DNA of 64,000 bases. Source: Acanthornis magna (Eukaryota > Chordata > Aves > Passeriformes > Acanthizidae). Both the position numbers and the translations under genes were made by a program. Shown piece after piece: positions 1 through 15,995 of this stretch. The DNA is taken from NCBI GenBank assembly GCA_036785705.1, contig JAWUZG010000961.1, forward strand, positions 372,001 through 436,000, given 5' to 3'. The number at the start of each line of letters is the position of its first letter. Within the stretch, counting starts at the first letter, position 1. The notes under the pieces were generated by a model. The model did no database searches. It was given only the letters and a program-made list of their open reading frames with translations, and was not told where the DNA came from.

Positions 1-430
1 AGCGGTGACACCGTCGGGGAGGACACCGCCACCGCAGCAAGGCCGGTGCCCTCACCCCTGGGCACTAAAACCGGCGTTATAATGAATTAATGATAATTAT
101 AACATTTACACATCCTCTTCCAGAGCGACGCACCCACGGCCACCTCCTTGCCAGCGCCGAGATGCCACCACATTGTCACTTAGCATGAATTCCAAACGAC
201 ATCTGGCTGTGCCAAGCTCTGCCCTTCCCAAACCCCCCCGGCACCCGCGGCCTGCTCGCTCGGGGGAATTTTGACAAATAATAAAGGCGCGGAGAACAGG
301 CAGAGCCCTGTGCCGAATTCCGCATCCCCCGGCGGTCCCCGGGGCTTTACACGGAAGTGGAAATCAATCGGCACAAGTAATTAATGGTGAAGGGCACAAC
401 ACCCGCTCTTTCTTCGGAAGCGCCGGCCGG
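1..430. other. Unique AT-rich left-edge sequence, no gene recognised
   Basis: This stretch is non-repetitive, unlike almost everything that follows. It is AT-rich around 68-115, with several TAAT/ATTA cores, and again around 270-290. No convincing coding exon or RNA gene is visible. It could be a conserved non-coding element of the neighbouring gene. In the human locus the neighbour of NR2C2AP on this side is NCAN, transcribed away from it, but nothing here proves NCAN. Confidence 0.4.
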
Positions 431-780
431 GGTTGCTCGGCAGAGCCCACCCGCCGCCGCCCGCCGCACAAAAGGCACCGGGCGCTCGCTTCCTGCGCCG
501 CCGGCACGGCGGGGCCGCGGCGGAACCGTGCCAGGAGCCGGGCCCGCTGCGAGCGGGGGGTCTGGAGCCGTGCCCGAGCCAGCCTTGGCACCGGCCCGGC
601 CTGCGGCTCCTGGATGCCGTGGAAAGGCCTCCCCGGGGAGCGGCGGAGCGCCGGGCTGGATGGCAGCCGGAGAGCCGCCAGGGCTGCCCCGGCACGGCTC
701 GGCACGGCCCCGGCGGCGGCACAGCAGCGTTCCTCGACAGCGAGGAAGGTGTTGAGGCCGGAGATGCTGGGGCTGGGCGC
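430..780. other. CpG-rich island, no coding exon recognised
   Basis: GC-rich sequence with many CpG dinucleotides and open frames on both strands whose translations are low-complexity Ala/Pro/Arg/Gly and match no family I recognise. It is more likely a promoter-type CpG island than coding sequence. A divergent promoter for a left-hand neighbour is possible (inference). Confidence 0.4.
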
Positions 781-1435
781 TGCGTCCCGGTTCTCCAGGG
801 ATGGAGGGGTCAGGGTAATTGGGATCTGGGTGCTGGAGGGGTCGGGGGACACTGGGATCTGGGTGCTGGAGGGGTTTGGGGTCACTGGGATCTGGGTGCT
901 GGAGGGGTTTGGGGTCACTGGGATCCTCTCAGTTCTCCGGGGATGGAAGGGTCGGGGGTCACTGGGATCCACCCAGAGGTGGACAGGTCGGGGGGCCCTG
1001 GGACCCCCCCGGTTCCCCAGTACTGGAAGGGTCAGGGATCACTGGGATCTTCCCGGTTCTCCAGTGCTGGAGGGGTAGGGGGTCATTGGGATCCGAGTGC
1101 TAGAAGGGTCAGGAGTCACTGGGATCCCCCCGGTTCTCCAGGGCCGGAGGGGTCGGGGGTCACTGGGATCCGAGTGCTGGAAGGGTTTGGGGTCACTGGG
1201 ATCCCCCCGGTTCCCCAGCACTGGAAGGGTCGGCGGTCACTGGGATCTGGGTGCTGGAGGGGTTTGGGGTCACTGGGATCCACCCAGGGGTGGACAGCTC
1301 GGGGCCACTGGGATCCTCCCGGTTCTCAGTGCTGGAAGGGTTTGGGGTCACTGGGATCTGGATGCTAGAAGGGTCAGGGGTCACTGGGATCCCCCCGGTC
1401 CCCAGGGTGGGACAGGTCGGGGGTCCCTGGATCAG
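780..1435. repeat. Minisatellite, unit about 35-40 bp
   Basis: Tandem array built on GGGGTCACTGGGATC plus a spacer such as TGGGTGCTGGAGGGGTTT, with variable spacers. The open frames through it are repeat-encoded and not treated as genes. Confidence 0.9.
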
Positions 1436-1912
1436 CAGGGGGGGCGCTGCCGCCAGGCGCGTGCGGGCGGTGACGCGCACGGCGGTGGCAGAAGTGGCAG
1501 CTCTGTCCCCAGACGCGCAATTAGCCCAGGGGCAAATGAGGCTCCTGCGGTTTTTGACCCAATTTCTCAGGCGAAACTCAGGCGGGGGAAGGAGGGGAGA
1601 GAGGAGGAGGAGGAGGAAGGCAGAGCCCGTCAGGCGTGTGCCGCTGTGTCGCATGTCCCCGCGGGTGTGCGCACACGCGTGTGACATGTGTGTGACATGT
1701 GTGTGCGGGCGGCAGCGTGTCCCCAGCCGGGGCCGAGCCCCGGGGCTGTGCCGGGGACGGGGACAGGGACGGGGGCGGGGACGGGGCGGCTTTCGCAGCT
1801 CTCGCCCGGGTTTATTTTTGCCGGTGACTGAGCTGAGGCGGCCTCGGCGCGGCCGCCGTGACTCACCGGCACCGGGAGCGGTGCGGGGCGGCAGAACCGG
1901 GGGCTGGGGCGG
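1435..1912. other. CpG-rich unique sequence with short TG/AGG tracts
   Basis: GC-rich sequence containing a GGA-rich tract (about 1586-1620), a duplicated GTGTGACAT motif (about 1678-1705) and a GGGAC-rich tract (about 1750-1785). No gene was recognised. Confidence 0.4.
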
Positions 1913-1914
1913 GA

Positions 1915-2985
1915 AGGGATGAGCAGGGATGCAGGGACATGCAGGGATGAGCAGGGAGTGCAGGGATGAGCAGGGAGTGCAGGGATGAGCAGGGAGGTGC
2001 AGGGATGAAGTGGGACAGGAATGCAGGGATGCAGGGAGGTGCAGAGAGGTGCAGGGATGAAGGGTAGGGGAATGCAGGGATGAGCAGGGATGCAGGGATG
2101 AAGGGGGACAGGAATGCAGGGATGAGCAGGGAGTGCAGGGATGACCAGGGAGGTTCAGGGATGCAGGGGTGAGCAGGGATGAAGGGATGAGCAGGGAGGT
2201 GCAGGGATGAAGCTTTAGGGGAATGCACGGATGAGCAGGGATGAGCAGGGCGGTGCAGGGATGTGCAGGGAGTGCAGGGATGAGAGTGTAGGGGGATTCA
2301 GGGATGATGGGATGAGCAGGGAGGTGCAGGGATGAAGGGGTAGGGGAATGCAGGGATGTGCAGGGATGAGCAGGGAGGTGCAGGGATGAACAGGGAGGTG
2401 CAGGGATGAGCAGGGAGGTGCAGGGATGAGCAGGGATGTGCAGGGATGAACAGGGATGTGCAGGGATGAGCAGGGAGGTGCAGGGATGAAGGGGTAGGGG
2501 AATGCAGGGATGTGCAGGGATGAGCAGGGAGGTGCAGGGATGAGCAGGGAGGTGCAGGGATGAGCAGGGATGTGCAGGGATGTGCAGGGATGAACAGGGA
2601 GGTGCAGGGATGAGCAGGGAGGTGCAGGGATGAACAGGGAGGTGCAGGGATGAAGGGGTAGGGGAATGCAGGAATGTGCAGGGATGAGCAGGGAGGTGCA
2701 GGGATGAGCAGGGAGGTGCAGGGATGAAGGGGTAGGGGAATGCAGGAATGTGCAGGGATGAGCAGGGAGGTGCAGGGATGAGCAGGGATGTGCAGGGATG
2801 AAGGGGTAGGGGAATGCAGGAATGTGCAGGGATGAGCAGGGAGGTGCAGGGATGAGCAGGGAGGTGCAGGGATGCAGCTTTAGGGGAATGCAGGGATGAA
2901 GGGATGAGCAGGGAGCTGCAGAGATGAGCAGAGAGGTGCAGGGATGAAGGGTAGGGGAATGCAGGGATGAGCAGGGAGGTGCAGG
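1915..2985. repeat. Minisatellite based on GCAGGGATGAGCAGGGAG
   Basis: About 1.1 kb of short units (GCAGGGATG, AGCAGGGAGGT, AAGGGGTAGGGGAAT) arranged in larger blocks that recur several times (about 2330-2880), suggesting higher-order structure. Confidence 0.95.
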
Positions 2986-2989
2986 ATTG

Positions 2990-3745
2990 CTGGGCCGTGT
3001 AAGGATGCTGGGATCTGCAGATATTCAGGGATCTGCAGGAATTCAGGGATGCAGGGATATGCAGGGTTCCAGGGATGCAAAGATTGAGGGATGCAGAGAT
3101 ATGCAGGAATTCAGGGATGCAGCGATTCAGGGATGCAGGGATATGCAGGAATCCAGGGATGCAGCGATTCAGGGATGCAGGGATTTAGGAATCTGCAGGG
3201 TTTCATGGATTCAGGGATCTGCAGAGTTTCAGTGATGCAGAATTCAGGGATCTGCAGGGATTCAGGGATCTGCAGGGATTCAGGGATCTGCAGGGATTTA
3301 GGCGTCTGCAGGGTTTCACGGATTCAGGGATCTGCAGAGATTCAGGGATCTGCAGGGATCTGCAGGGATGCAGGGATTTAGGAATCTGCAGAGATTCAGG
3401 GATCTGCAGGGATTCAGGGTTTCAGGGATATGCAGGGATTCAGGGATGCCGGGATTCAGGGATCTGCAGGGATTCAGGGATCTGCAGGGTTTCAGGGATT
3501 CAGGATTCAGGGATCTGCAGGGATTTAGGCATCTGCAGGGTTTCACGGATTCAGGGATCTGCAGAGATTCAGGGATCTGCAGGGATTCAGGGATCTGCAA
3601 GGTTTCAGGGATTCAGGATTCAGGGATCTGCAGGGATTCAGGGATTTGCAGGGTTTCAGGGATTCAGGATTCAGGGATCTGCAGGGATCTGCAGGGATTC
3701 AGGGATCTGCAGGGATTCAGGGATCTGCAGGGATCAGCGATGCCG
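2990..3745. repeat. Minisatellite based on TTCAGGGATCTGCAGGGA
   Basis: Array of about 9-bp half units (GGGATTCA, GGGATCTGCA, GGGATGCA) that grades out of the preceding GCAGGGATG array, so the two probably share an origin. It ends abruptly at the CpG island before NR2C2AP. Confidence 0.95.
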
Positions 3746-4152
3746 GCATTCCTCCCACCCCGCACTCCCTCCCTCTCCCTCCCGCCGCTCGCCGCCGCGC
3801 TCCGCCAGTGCCACCTGCAGAGCTGCCCCGGGAGGGTCCCCGCGCCCCCCGCGCCCCCCGCCCGGCCCGCCGGGGTCCCCCCAGCACCGGGAGAGATCCC
3901 CCCGACCCCGATGAAGGGCGGGGACCGGGAGCGGGGGGCGGCACCGGGGGCGGTTTGCAGGGGGGCGAACACGGCGGGGCTGGGCCGGGGCCGGGGGACA
4001 CCGAGGGGTCCCGGGTGGCGCAGAGGGGACACCGAAGGGTCCCGGGTGGCGCAGGGGGGACACGGAGGTACCGTGCCGGGCTGCCCGCGGCGCCGGGGGC
4101 GGTACCGGACACCGGAGCGGGGCGGCGGCTCCGCCTCTTCCTGCGGCGGGCG
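3746..4152 (+). promoter_or_regulatory. NR2C2AP: CpG-island promoter and candidate 5' untranslated exon of NR2C2AP
   Basis: This is a GC- and CpG-rich block immediately before NR2C2AP. A good splice donor (GGGCG followed by GTGAGT) at 4152/4153 pairs with an acceptor at 4738 (CTCGGCAG), seven bases before the start codon exon sequence, so a non-coding first exon ending at 4152 is likely. The transcription start cannot be placed. Confidence 0.5.
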
Positions 4153-4204
4153 GTGAGTGCGGGGCGGCCCGGCGGGACCGGGCTGGGACCGGGAGGGGAC
4201 CGGG

Positions 4205-4735
4205 GAGCAGCCCCCGGGGGGAGCCGGTGCTGCCGGGGGTCCCCAGGGCTGTGCGAGGGTCCCCGGTGCTGCTCTGCGTGTCCCCAAGGCTGCCCGGGTG
4301 TCCCCAAGGCTGCTCGGGGTCCCCAGTACCATCCCAGTGTCTCCATTCCCGCCCGCGTGTCCCCAGTGCTGTTTTGGGTGTCCCTAAGACTGTTTTGGGT
4401 GTCCCCAGTGCTGTTCTGGTGTCCCCTAGGCTGCTCGGATGTCCCCAGCATGATCCAAGGGTCCCCACACCTATCCAGGTGTCCCCAATACTGTTTTGGG
4501 TGTCCCCAATATTGTTTTGGGTGTCCCCACTCCTGCCCAGGTATCCCCACTCCTGCCCAGGTGTCCCCAGTATGATCCAAGGGTCTCCACTCCTGCCCAG
4601 GTGTCCCCAATACTGTTTTGGGTGTCCCCAATGTTGCCCAGGTGTCCCCAGTATGATCCAGGTGTCCCCATTCCCGGCCAGGTGTCCCCATTCCCCCCCG
4701 GCTGTCCCCACTCCCGCCCCTCCCGGCTCTCTCGG
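4205..4735. repeat. Minisatellite in NR2C2AP 5'UTR intron
   Basis: Units of about 20-24 bp built on GGTGTCCCCA plus a tail such as GTACTGTTTTGG, GTATGATCC or CTCCTGCCCA. The array runs to within about 10 bp of the coding-exon acceptor. Confidence 0.95.
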
Positions 4736-4744
4736 CAGGCAGCG

Positions 4745-7170
4745 ATGCCCGTGGAGCCCCTGGTCTGCGCCGCCACGGCCACCCGGTGAGTCCCCGCTGT
4801 CCCCTGCTGTCCCCCGCTGTCCCTCCCGCCTGTCCCCTGCTGTCCCCCACTGTCCCTCGCGGCTGTCCCCCGCTGTCCCTCACTGTCCCTCGCGGCTGTC
4901 CCTCGCGGCTGTCCCCCGCTGTCCCCCCCGCCTGTCCCTCGTCTGTCTCTCCCGCCTGTCCCCCGTTGTCCCTCGCGGCTGTCCCCCCCGGCTGTCCCCC
5001 GCTGTCCCTCACTGTCCCCCACTGTCCCCCCCGGCTCTCCCCCGCTGTCCCTCACTGTCCCCCACTGTGCCCCCCGGCTGTCCCCCGCTGTCCCCCACTG
5101 TCCCCCACTGTCCCCCCCGGCTCTCCCCCGCTGTCCCCCACTGTCCCCCCCGGCTGTCCCCCACTGTCCCTCGCTGTCCCCCACTGTCCCTCGCGCCTGT
5201 CCCTCGCGGCTGTCCCTCTCGCCTGTCCCCCGCTGTCCCTCCCGGCTGTCCCTCGCTGTCCCCCACTGTCCCTCCCGCCTTGTCCCTCGCCTGTCTCTCC
5301 CGCCTGTCCCCCGTTGTCCTTCGCAGCTGTGTCCCCCGCTGTCCCCCCCTGTCCCTCCCGCCTGTCCCCCGCTGTCCCCCGGCCCTGCCAGCCCCCAGGG
5401 ACGCTGTCCCGTGTCCCCGCAGGGTGAGCTCGGTGCTGAACCGGGACGTGAAGCACTTCGGGAAGCAGCACCTGTTCGACGGCAGCGAGGAGACCTGCTG
5501 GAACTCGGACCAGGTGTGGGGACAGGGACAGGGGACAGGGGACACACGGCAGCTGTGACCCCCCCTTTGCCCCCCGCCCCCCGGTGTCACTGCTGTCCCC
5601 TCCCAGGGCACATCCCAGTGGGTCACCCTGGATTTCCCCCGGCCCGTGAAGGTTTCGGAGCTCCACATCCAATTCCAGGGGGGATTTTCCAGCAGGCTGT
5701 GCACGCTGGAAGGTGAGCATGGCTGGGGTTGGGGGGCTCTGTGCCTCAGTTTACCCCCAGGTGTCACGGGGGGGCTTGGAGGGATTTATCAGCCGTTCCC
5801 AAAGCCTGGGAGGGGTTCAGGAGCACCTGGAGGAGCTCCGGGGGGGGAATGAGGAGGAGCTGGGAACCAGGGAAAATTTTGGGGTAACACCTGGAGCAGC
5901 TTTGTGGGGAATAAAGAGGAGCTGGGAGTCTCTGAGAGCTGCTGGGAACCAGGGAAAATTTTGGGGTAACACTCGGAGCAGCTCTGTGGGTGAATGAGGA
6001 GGAGCTGGGAGCCTCTGGGTGCTGCTGGGAACCAGGGAAAATTTTGGGGTAACATCTGGAGGAGCTCTGTGGGGGAACAAAGAGGAGCTGGGAGTCTCCG
6101 AGAGCTGCTGGGAAGCAGGGAAAATTTTGGGGTAACACCTGGAGCAGCTCCATGGATGAATGAGGAGGAGCTGGGAACCAGGGAAGATTTTAGGATAACA
6201 CCTGGAGCAGCTCCATGGGTGAATATGGAGGAGCTGGGAGCCTCTGGTGGGAACCAAGAATTTTGGGATAACACCTGGAGCAGCTCCATGGGGGAATAAG
6301 GAGGAGCTGGGAGCCTCTGGGTGCTGCTGGGAACCAGGGAAGATTTTGGGATAACACCTGGAGCAGCTCTGTGGGGAATGAGGAGGAGCTGGAAGCCTCC
6401 GAGAGCTGGTGACAACCAGGGAAAATTTTGGGATAACACCTGGAGCAGCTCCGTGGGGGAATATGGAGCTGGGAGCCTCTGGTGGGAACCAGGGAGAATT
6501 TTGGGACAGCCCCTGGAGGCTCCTGCAGCACCTGAGCCTCTCCCCTCGCCCTCCCCAGGCTGCAGAACGGGTGAGGAACTGGTGAAAATATCCGAGCTGT
6601 ATCCCCAGGACAGCCATGCCATGCAAATATCCTTTCCCAGGATGATGGGGGGTGGATTTCGGGGATTTTTTTTTAAATTTTGCTGCCATGCAAATATCGT
6701 TTGCCAGGATGATGGGGGGTGGATTTCGGGGATTTTTTTGGGAATTTTGCTGCCATCAGAGCTGTTCAGCAGAGCCGGGGGAGTGGAATCACGGAAGCTG
6801 CTCTGGGAAGGGCCTGGTCACTGTTTTCCTCCTGTTTTCTGCAGGAAAATCCCTATTTTATGAAGGAAAACCTCCCTGTTTTCTGAGAAAAAACTCGTTT
6901 TTCTGAGGAAAAACCCATTTTCCGAGGGAAAAACCTGTTTTCTGACGGAAACCCCGTTTTCTGAGGCAAAAATCCCTATTTTCTGAGGGGAAAATCCCAA
7001 TTTTCTGTGCTCTGCCATCCCAGTCCCTGCGTTATTCCTTCACTGGAATGCACAGATTCCAGGTGGAGGAGACGGTGCTGGATAAGCTGAAGATCACCTT
7101 CGGGAGTGGCACAGATTTCTTCGGGAGGATCGTGGTTTATCACCTGGCGGTGCTGGGGGAGCGGCTCTAG
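4745..7170 (+). CDS. NR2C2AP: Nuclear receptor 2C2-associated protein (TRA16)
   Basis: Five coding exons: 4745-4785, 5423-5513, 5607-5712, 6559-6626 and 7054-7170 (stop TAG 7168-7170). They encode 140 residues; the human protein is 139. Recognisable blocks are VSSVLNRDVKHFGK and EETCWNSDQ (exon 2), SQWVTLDFP and IQFQGGFSSR (exon 3), and VLDKLKITF with TDFFGRIVVYHLAVLGE (exon 5). The family has a discoidin (F5/8C)/APC10-like beta-sandwich, and the mammalian protein binds and represses the orphan receptor TR4 (NR2C2). Phases are 2, 0, 1, 0. The last intron fits a U12-type AT-AC intron: donor ATATCCTTT at 6627, branch-like TTCCTTCAC at 7035-7043, terminal AC at 7052-7053. With that junction, exon 5 aligns to human without gaps. 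A conventional AG acceptor at 7023 gives extra residues and lacks a matching GT donor. Confidence 0.95.
4790..5395. repeat. Minisatellite in NR2C2AP intron 1
   Basis: Pyrimidine-rich array of CTGTCCCCC, CTGTCCCTCGCGG and ACTGTCCCC units, about 9-15 bp. It starts directly after the exon 1 donor and ends about 25 bp before exon 2. Confidence 0.95.
5820..6535. repeat. Minisatellite in NR2C2AP intron 3, unit about 80-90 bp
   Basis: About eight units, each containing GAGGAGCTGGGAGCCTCT, a GGGAACCAGGGAA block, TTTTGGGGTAACACCTGGA and GCAGCTCTGTGGG. The array ends about 25 bp before exon 4. Confidence 0.9.
6612..6760 (+). repeat. Two-copy tandem duplication spanning the NR2C2AP exon 4 end and U12 donor
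   Basis: The segment beginning GCCATGCAAATATC and continuing CCAGGATGATGGGGGGTGG occurs twice, at about 6617 and 6688, roughly 70 bp apart. The first copy carries the exact U12 donor ATATCCTTT. The second reads ATATCGTTT and so has a weakened core. Confidence 0.85.
6840..7012. repeat. TTTTCTGAGGGAAAA minisatellite in the NR2C2AP U12 intron
   Basis: Units of about 20 bp (TTTTCTGAGG plus AAAAATCCC or AAAACC). The same family fills the last intron of RFXANK at 8520-8965. Confidence 0.9.
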
Positions 7171-7315
7171 GACACTGGGGGGACACTTGGGGACCGTCCC
7201 CACCTTGGGGGCTCCCCTCAGGGGGATCCTTGTCCCCTGGGGTGACAGAGGGACGCCGGTGAAGGGATCCTCGTGCGGGATTTGGGAGCCTGGGGTGGGT
7301 AATGGGATGGAGATG

Positions 7316-7321
7316 AATAAA
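7316..7321 (+). terminator. NR2C2AP: NR2C2AP polyadenylation signal AATAAA
   Basis: A canonical AATAAA lies 146 bases after the stop codon, in a short unique 3' untranslated region. RNA cleavage would be expected about 10-30 bases downstream. Confidence 0.7.
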
Positions 7322-7344
7322 TTGAGATAAATACATGATGTTCC

Positions 7345-7560
7345 CTGCTCCTTTCTGCCTGCTCCTTGGGAATGAGCCCATAGAGGGCTGGATTTGGCAG
7401 GACACAGAAATGTCCCCTCCTTGGTGGCCACTCCTGAACTCCTGGAGTGGCTCCACCTTGGGGTGGCAGCAACGCCTTCCCACCTGCCATGATCCTACAA
7501 AATTTTCCCTTCCAAATCCAGGCTCTTTCCCTGCCTTTATGGGAGCTTCCCTTTCCAAAA
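7345..7560. other. Unique tail-to-tail spacer between NR2C2AP and RFXANK
   Basis: About 200 bp of non-repetitive sequence between the two convergent 3' ends. No gene was seen. Confidence 0.5.
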
Positions 7561-7564
7561 TTCT

Positions 7565-8275
7565 GGACAGGAATTCCAGGATGACCAGGAGGGATTTCGG
7601 CCCAGTTTCCCTCGTGGCTCCCCAAAAACTCAGGATGGGCTGAGGCAGCAGATAGGGCTGCTTCCGAGTTTAATTCCAATCAAGAGTTTATTTCTGAAAA
7701 CACAGAGCAGTGGAGCCAAAGGGACAGCTCTGGACAGGAATTCCAGGATGACCAGAAGGATTTCAGCCCAGTTTCCCTCGCAGCTCCCCGAAAACTGGGA
7801 TTGGGATGGGCTGAGGCAGCAGACAGGGCTGCTTCCGAGTTTAATTCCAATCAAGAATTTATTTCTTAAAACATGGAGCAGCGGAGCCCAGACTGGGCTG
7901 AGGGACAGCTCTGGAATTCCAGGATGACCAGAAGGATTTCAGCCCAGTTTCCCTCATGGCTCCCCAAAAACTGGGATTGGGATGGGCTGAGGCAGCACTC
8001 CACAGGGCTGCTTCTGAGTTTAATTCCAATCAAGAATTTATTTCTTAAAACATGGAGCAGCGGAGCCCAGACCGGGCTGAGGGACAGCTCTGGAATTCCA
8101 GGATGACCAGAAGGATTTCAGCCCAGTTTCCCGCATGGCTCCCCAAAAACTGGGATTGGGATGGGCTGAGGCAGGGCTCCACAGGGCTGCTTCCGAGTTT
8201 AATTCCAATCAGAGTTTATTTCCAAATGAAAACACGAGCCCAGATCGGGCCTGGAACGCTGCTGCCCTGAGGAAT
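7565..8275 (-). repeat. RFXANK: Tandem repeat of the RFXANK 3' end, unit about 171-179 bp
   Basis: Nearly four units containing GGAATTCCAGGATGACCAG, TTTCAGCCCAGTTTCCC, GGATGGGCTGAGGCAG and GAGTTTAATTCCAATCA. On the minus strand each unit carries AATAAA, at + positions 7687-7692, 7858-7863, 8037-8042 and 8215-8220. The signal nearest the RFXANK stop codon lies about 200 bases downstream of it. Confidence 0.9.
8215..8220 (-). terminator. RFXANK: Proximal RFXANK polyadenylation signal (AATAAA on minus strand)
   Basis: This is the first AATAAA after the RFXANK stop codon (8418) in the direction of transcription. Three further copies follow at intervals of 171-179 bp because the region is tandemly repeated. 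Confidence 0.6.
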
Positions 8276-8417
8276 GAGTGTCCCCAGGCCCGAGGCACGG
8301 CGGCCATGGCTCCCCCGGGAAAGGCCTGGATCCATGGAGGGCAGAGCTCCTTGCCTGCACCATGGTGTTCCAGGCTGGGACGAGGCCGTGGGGATCCTGG
8401 GAAGAGCTGGACGTGCC

Positions 8418-14349
<5,932 letters not shown>

Positions 14350-14439
14350 CTGCACAGGAATGGGTTGGGGAGAGGGGAAAAAAGGGACATGGGGGACAGA
14401 CCCCGAGCACTTGTGACCCCCAAACTGCAGCGGGGTTGG

Positions 14440-15260
14440 GGTCCTCCTCATCCCTGCTCCTGGGGTCCCATTCTGTCCCCATCCCTCCTCATCCCTGTTC
14501 CTGGGGTCCCATTCTGACCCTATCCCTATTCCTGATGTCCCCTTGCCCTTCCCTCCCTATTCCTGGGGTCCCCATTCTGTCCCCATCCCTATTCCTGGGG
14601 TCCCCATTCTGTCCCCATCCCTATTCCTGGGGTCCCCTTCCCTCCCTATTCCTGGAGTTCCCCCTGTCCTCATCCCTGTTCCTGGGGTCCCCATTCTGTC
14701 CCCATCCCTATTCCCGAGGTCCCCATTCTGTCCCCATCCCTATTCCTGGGGTCCCCATTCTGTCCCCATCCCTGTTCGCAGAGTACCCATTCTGTCCCCA
14801 TCCCTACTCCTAGGGTCCCCCTTCTGTCCCCATCCCTATTCCTGAGGGTCACCTTCTGTCCCCATCCCTATTCGCGGGGTCCCCATCCCTATTCTCGAGG
14901 TCCCCATTCTGTCCCCATCCCTATTCCCGGGGTCCCCCTGCCCTCCCTATTCCTCCTGAAGCCTTTCCTTCCCCATCCCTATTCCTGGGGTCCCCTTCTG
15001 TCCCCATCCCTATTCCTGGGGTCCCCTTCTGTCCCCATCCCTGTTCCCGGGGTACCCTTCTGTCCCCATCCCTATTCCTGGGGTCCCCTTCTGTCCCCAT
15101 CCCTGTTCCCGGGGTACCCTTCTGTCCCCATCCCTGTTCCCGGGGTCCCCATTCTATCCCTGTCCCTATTCCCGGGGTCCCCTTGCCCTCCCCATCCTGC
15201 TGAACCCCTTCCTTCCCCATCCCCGTTCCTGGGATCCCCCTCGCCGTTCCCATCCCTATT
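14440..15260. repeat. CCCCATCCCTATTCCTGGGG minisatellite in RFXANK 5' intron
   Basis: About 30 units of roughly 28 bp (CCATTCTGTCCCCATCCC plus TATTCCTGGGGT). It lies between the RFXANK microexon and the CpG-island first exon. Confidence 0.95.
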
Positions 15261-15289
15261 CCCGGCACTTCCCGCACGCCAAACCTCCG

Positions 15290-15995
15290 CTCCCGGAGCT
15301 CCCCCGGGCTCGGCCCCGGGACCCTCCGCTTCTCCCCAGCCCCTCACCGCCGCCTCCGCTCCCCGGTCCCGGATCCCGATCCCTGATCCCGGTCCCGGAT
15401 CCCGCTCCCCGATCCCGCTCCCGTTCCCGGTCTCACCGCGGCGTCCCCGGCGCTCCCGCCCCGCCACTTCCCGTTCCTGCGGCCGCGGGGCCCGGGCCGG
15501 CCGGGGAGGCCCGGGGGGCTCGGGGGGCCTGGCCCGGCCCCACCTCCCCGCTGAGAGCGGCCTTAAAGCGACACGGGGGACAGGCCCGGGGTGGCCGCGG
15601 GGCAGCGGGACCGCCTGGCCTTGGGGACACCGTGGGGACACGTCGGGGGTGGCTCTGAGGGGGACCCCCGGTGTCACAGCCCGGTAAAGGCCGCGACCGC
15701 GGGGCTGCGACACCCCCAGATCCCTCTCTCGGCAGCGGGGGCGCGGCGGCCCGAACCGGGCACGGCCGAACCGGGAACCACCGAGGGTCCCCGCGGGTGA
15801 CAGCGAGGATTTGATGGGGCGGGGGTGAGGGGACACGGCCCGGGGGGCACCCGGTTTGGGGGTCCCCCTCTCCCCGCGCTGAGGCGGAACCTTGACGCGG
15901 GGCGGCGTTTCCAGCCGGGGCTGTTTCCCCGCGCGGGTTCCGGTGCGGAGCGGTTTCGGGGCGCGCCGGCGGAAGCGGAAGTGGCGGCGGGAGGG
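15290..15995. promoter_or_regulatory. Divergent CpG-island promoter of RFXANK and BORCS8
   Basis: This CpG-dense block separates the head-to-head genes. On the minus strand a donor (GCCGCG followed by GTGAGA) at 15437/15436 marks a candidate non-coding RFXANK first exon, preceded by GGAAGTGGCGG. Just before the BORCS8 ATG is GGAAGCGGAAGTGGCGG (about 15971-15987), two ETS-type GGAA cores. ETS/GABP motifs are typical of housekeeping bidirectional promoters. Confidence 0.65.

Noticed and set aside
384..1368. Left-edge frames (123-311 codons) as a gene upstream of NR2C2AP
   Set aside because: They combine CpG-island translation and minisatellite translation, have no recognisable domain, and occur in competing frames on both strands.
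7024..7053. Extra coding residues SLRYSFTGMH at the start of NR2C2AP exon 5 using the AG at 7023
   Set aside because: No GT donor in phase is available from exon 4. The U12 AT-AC junction removes them and restores the family length exactly.
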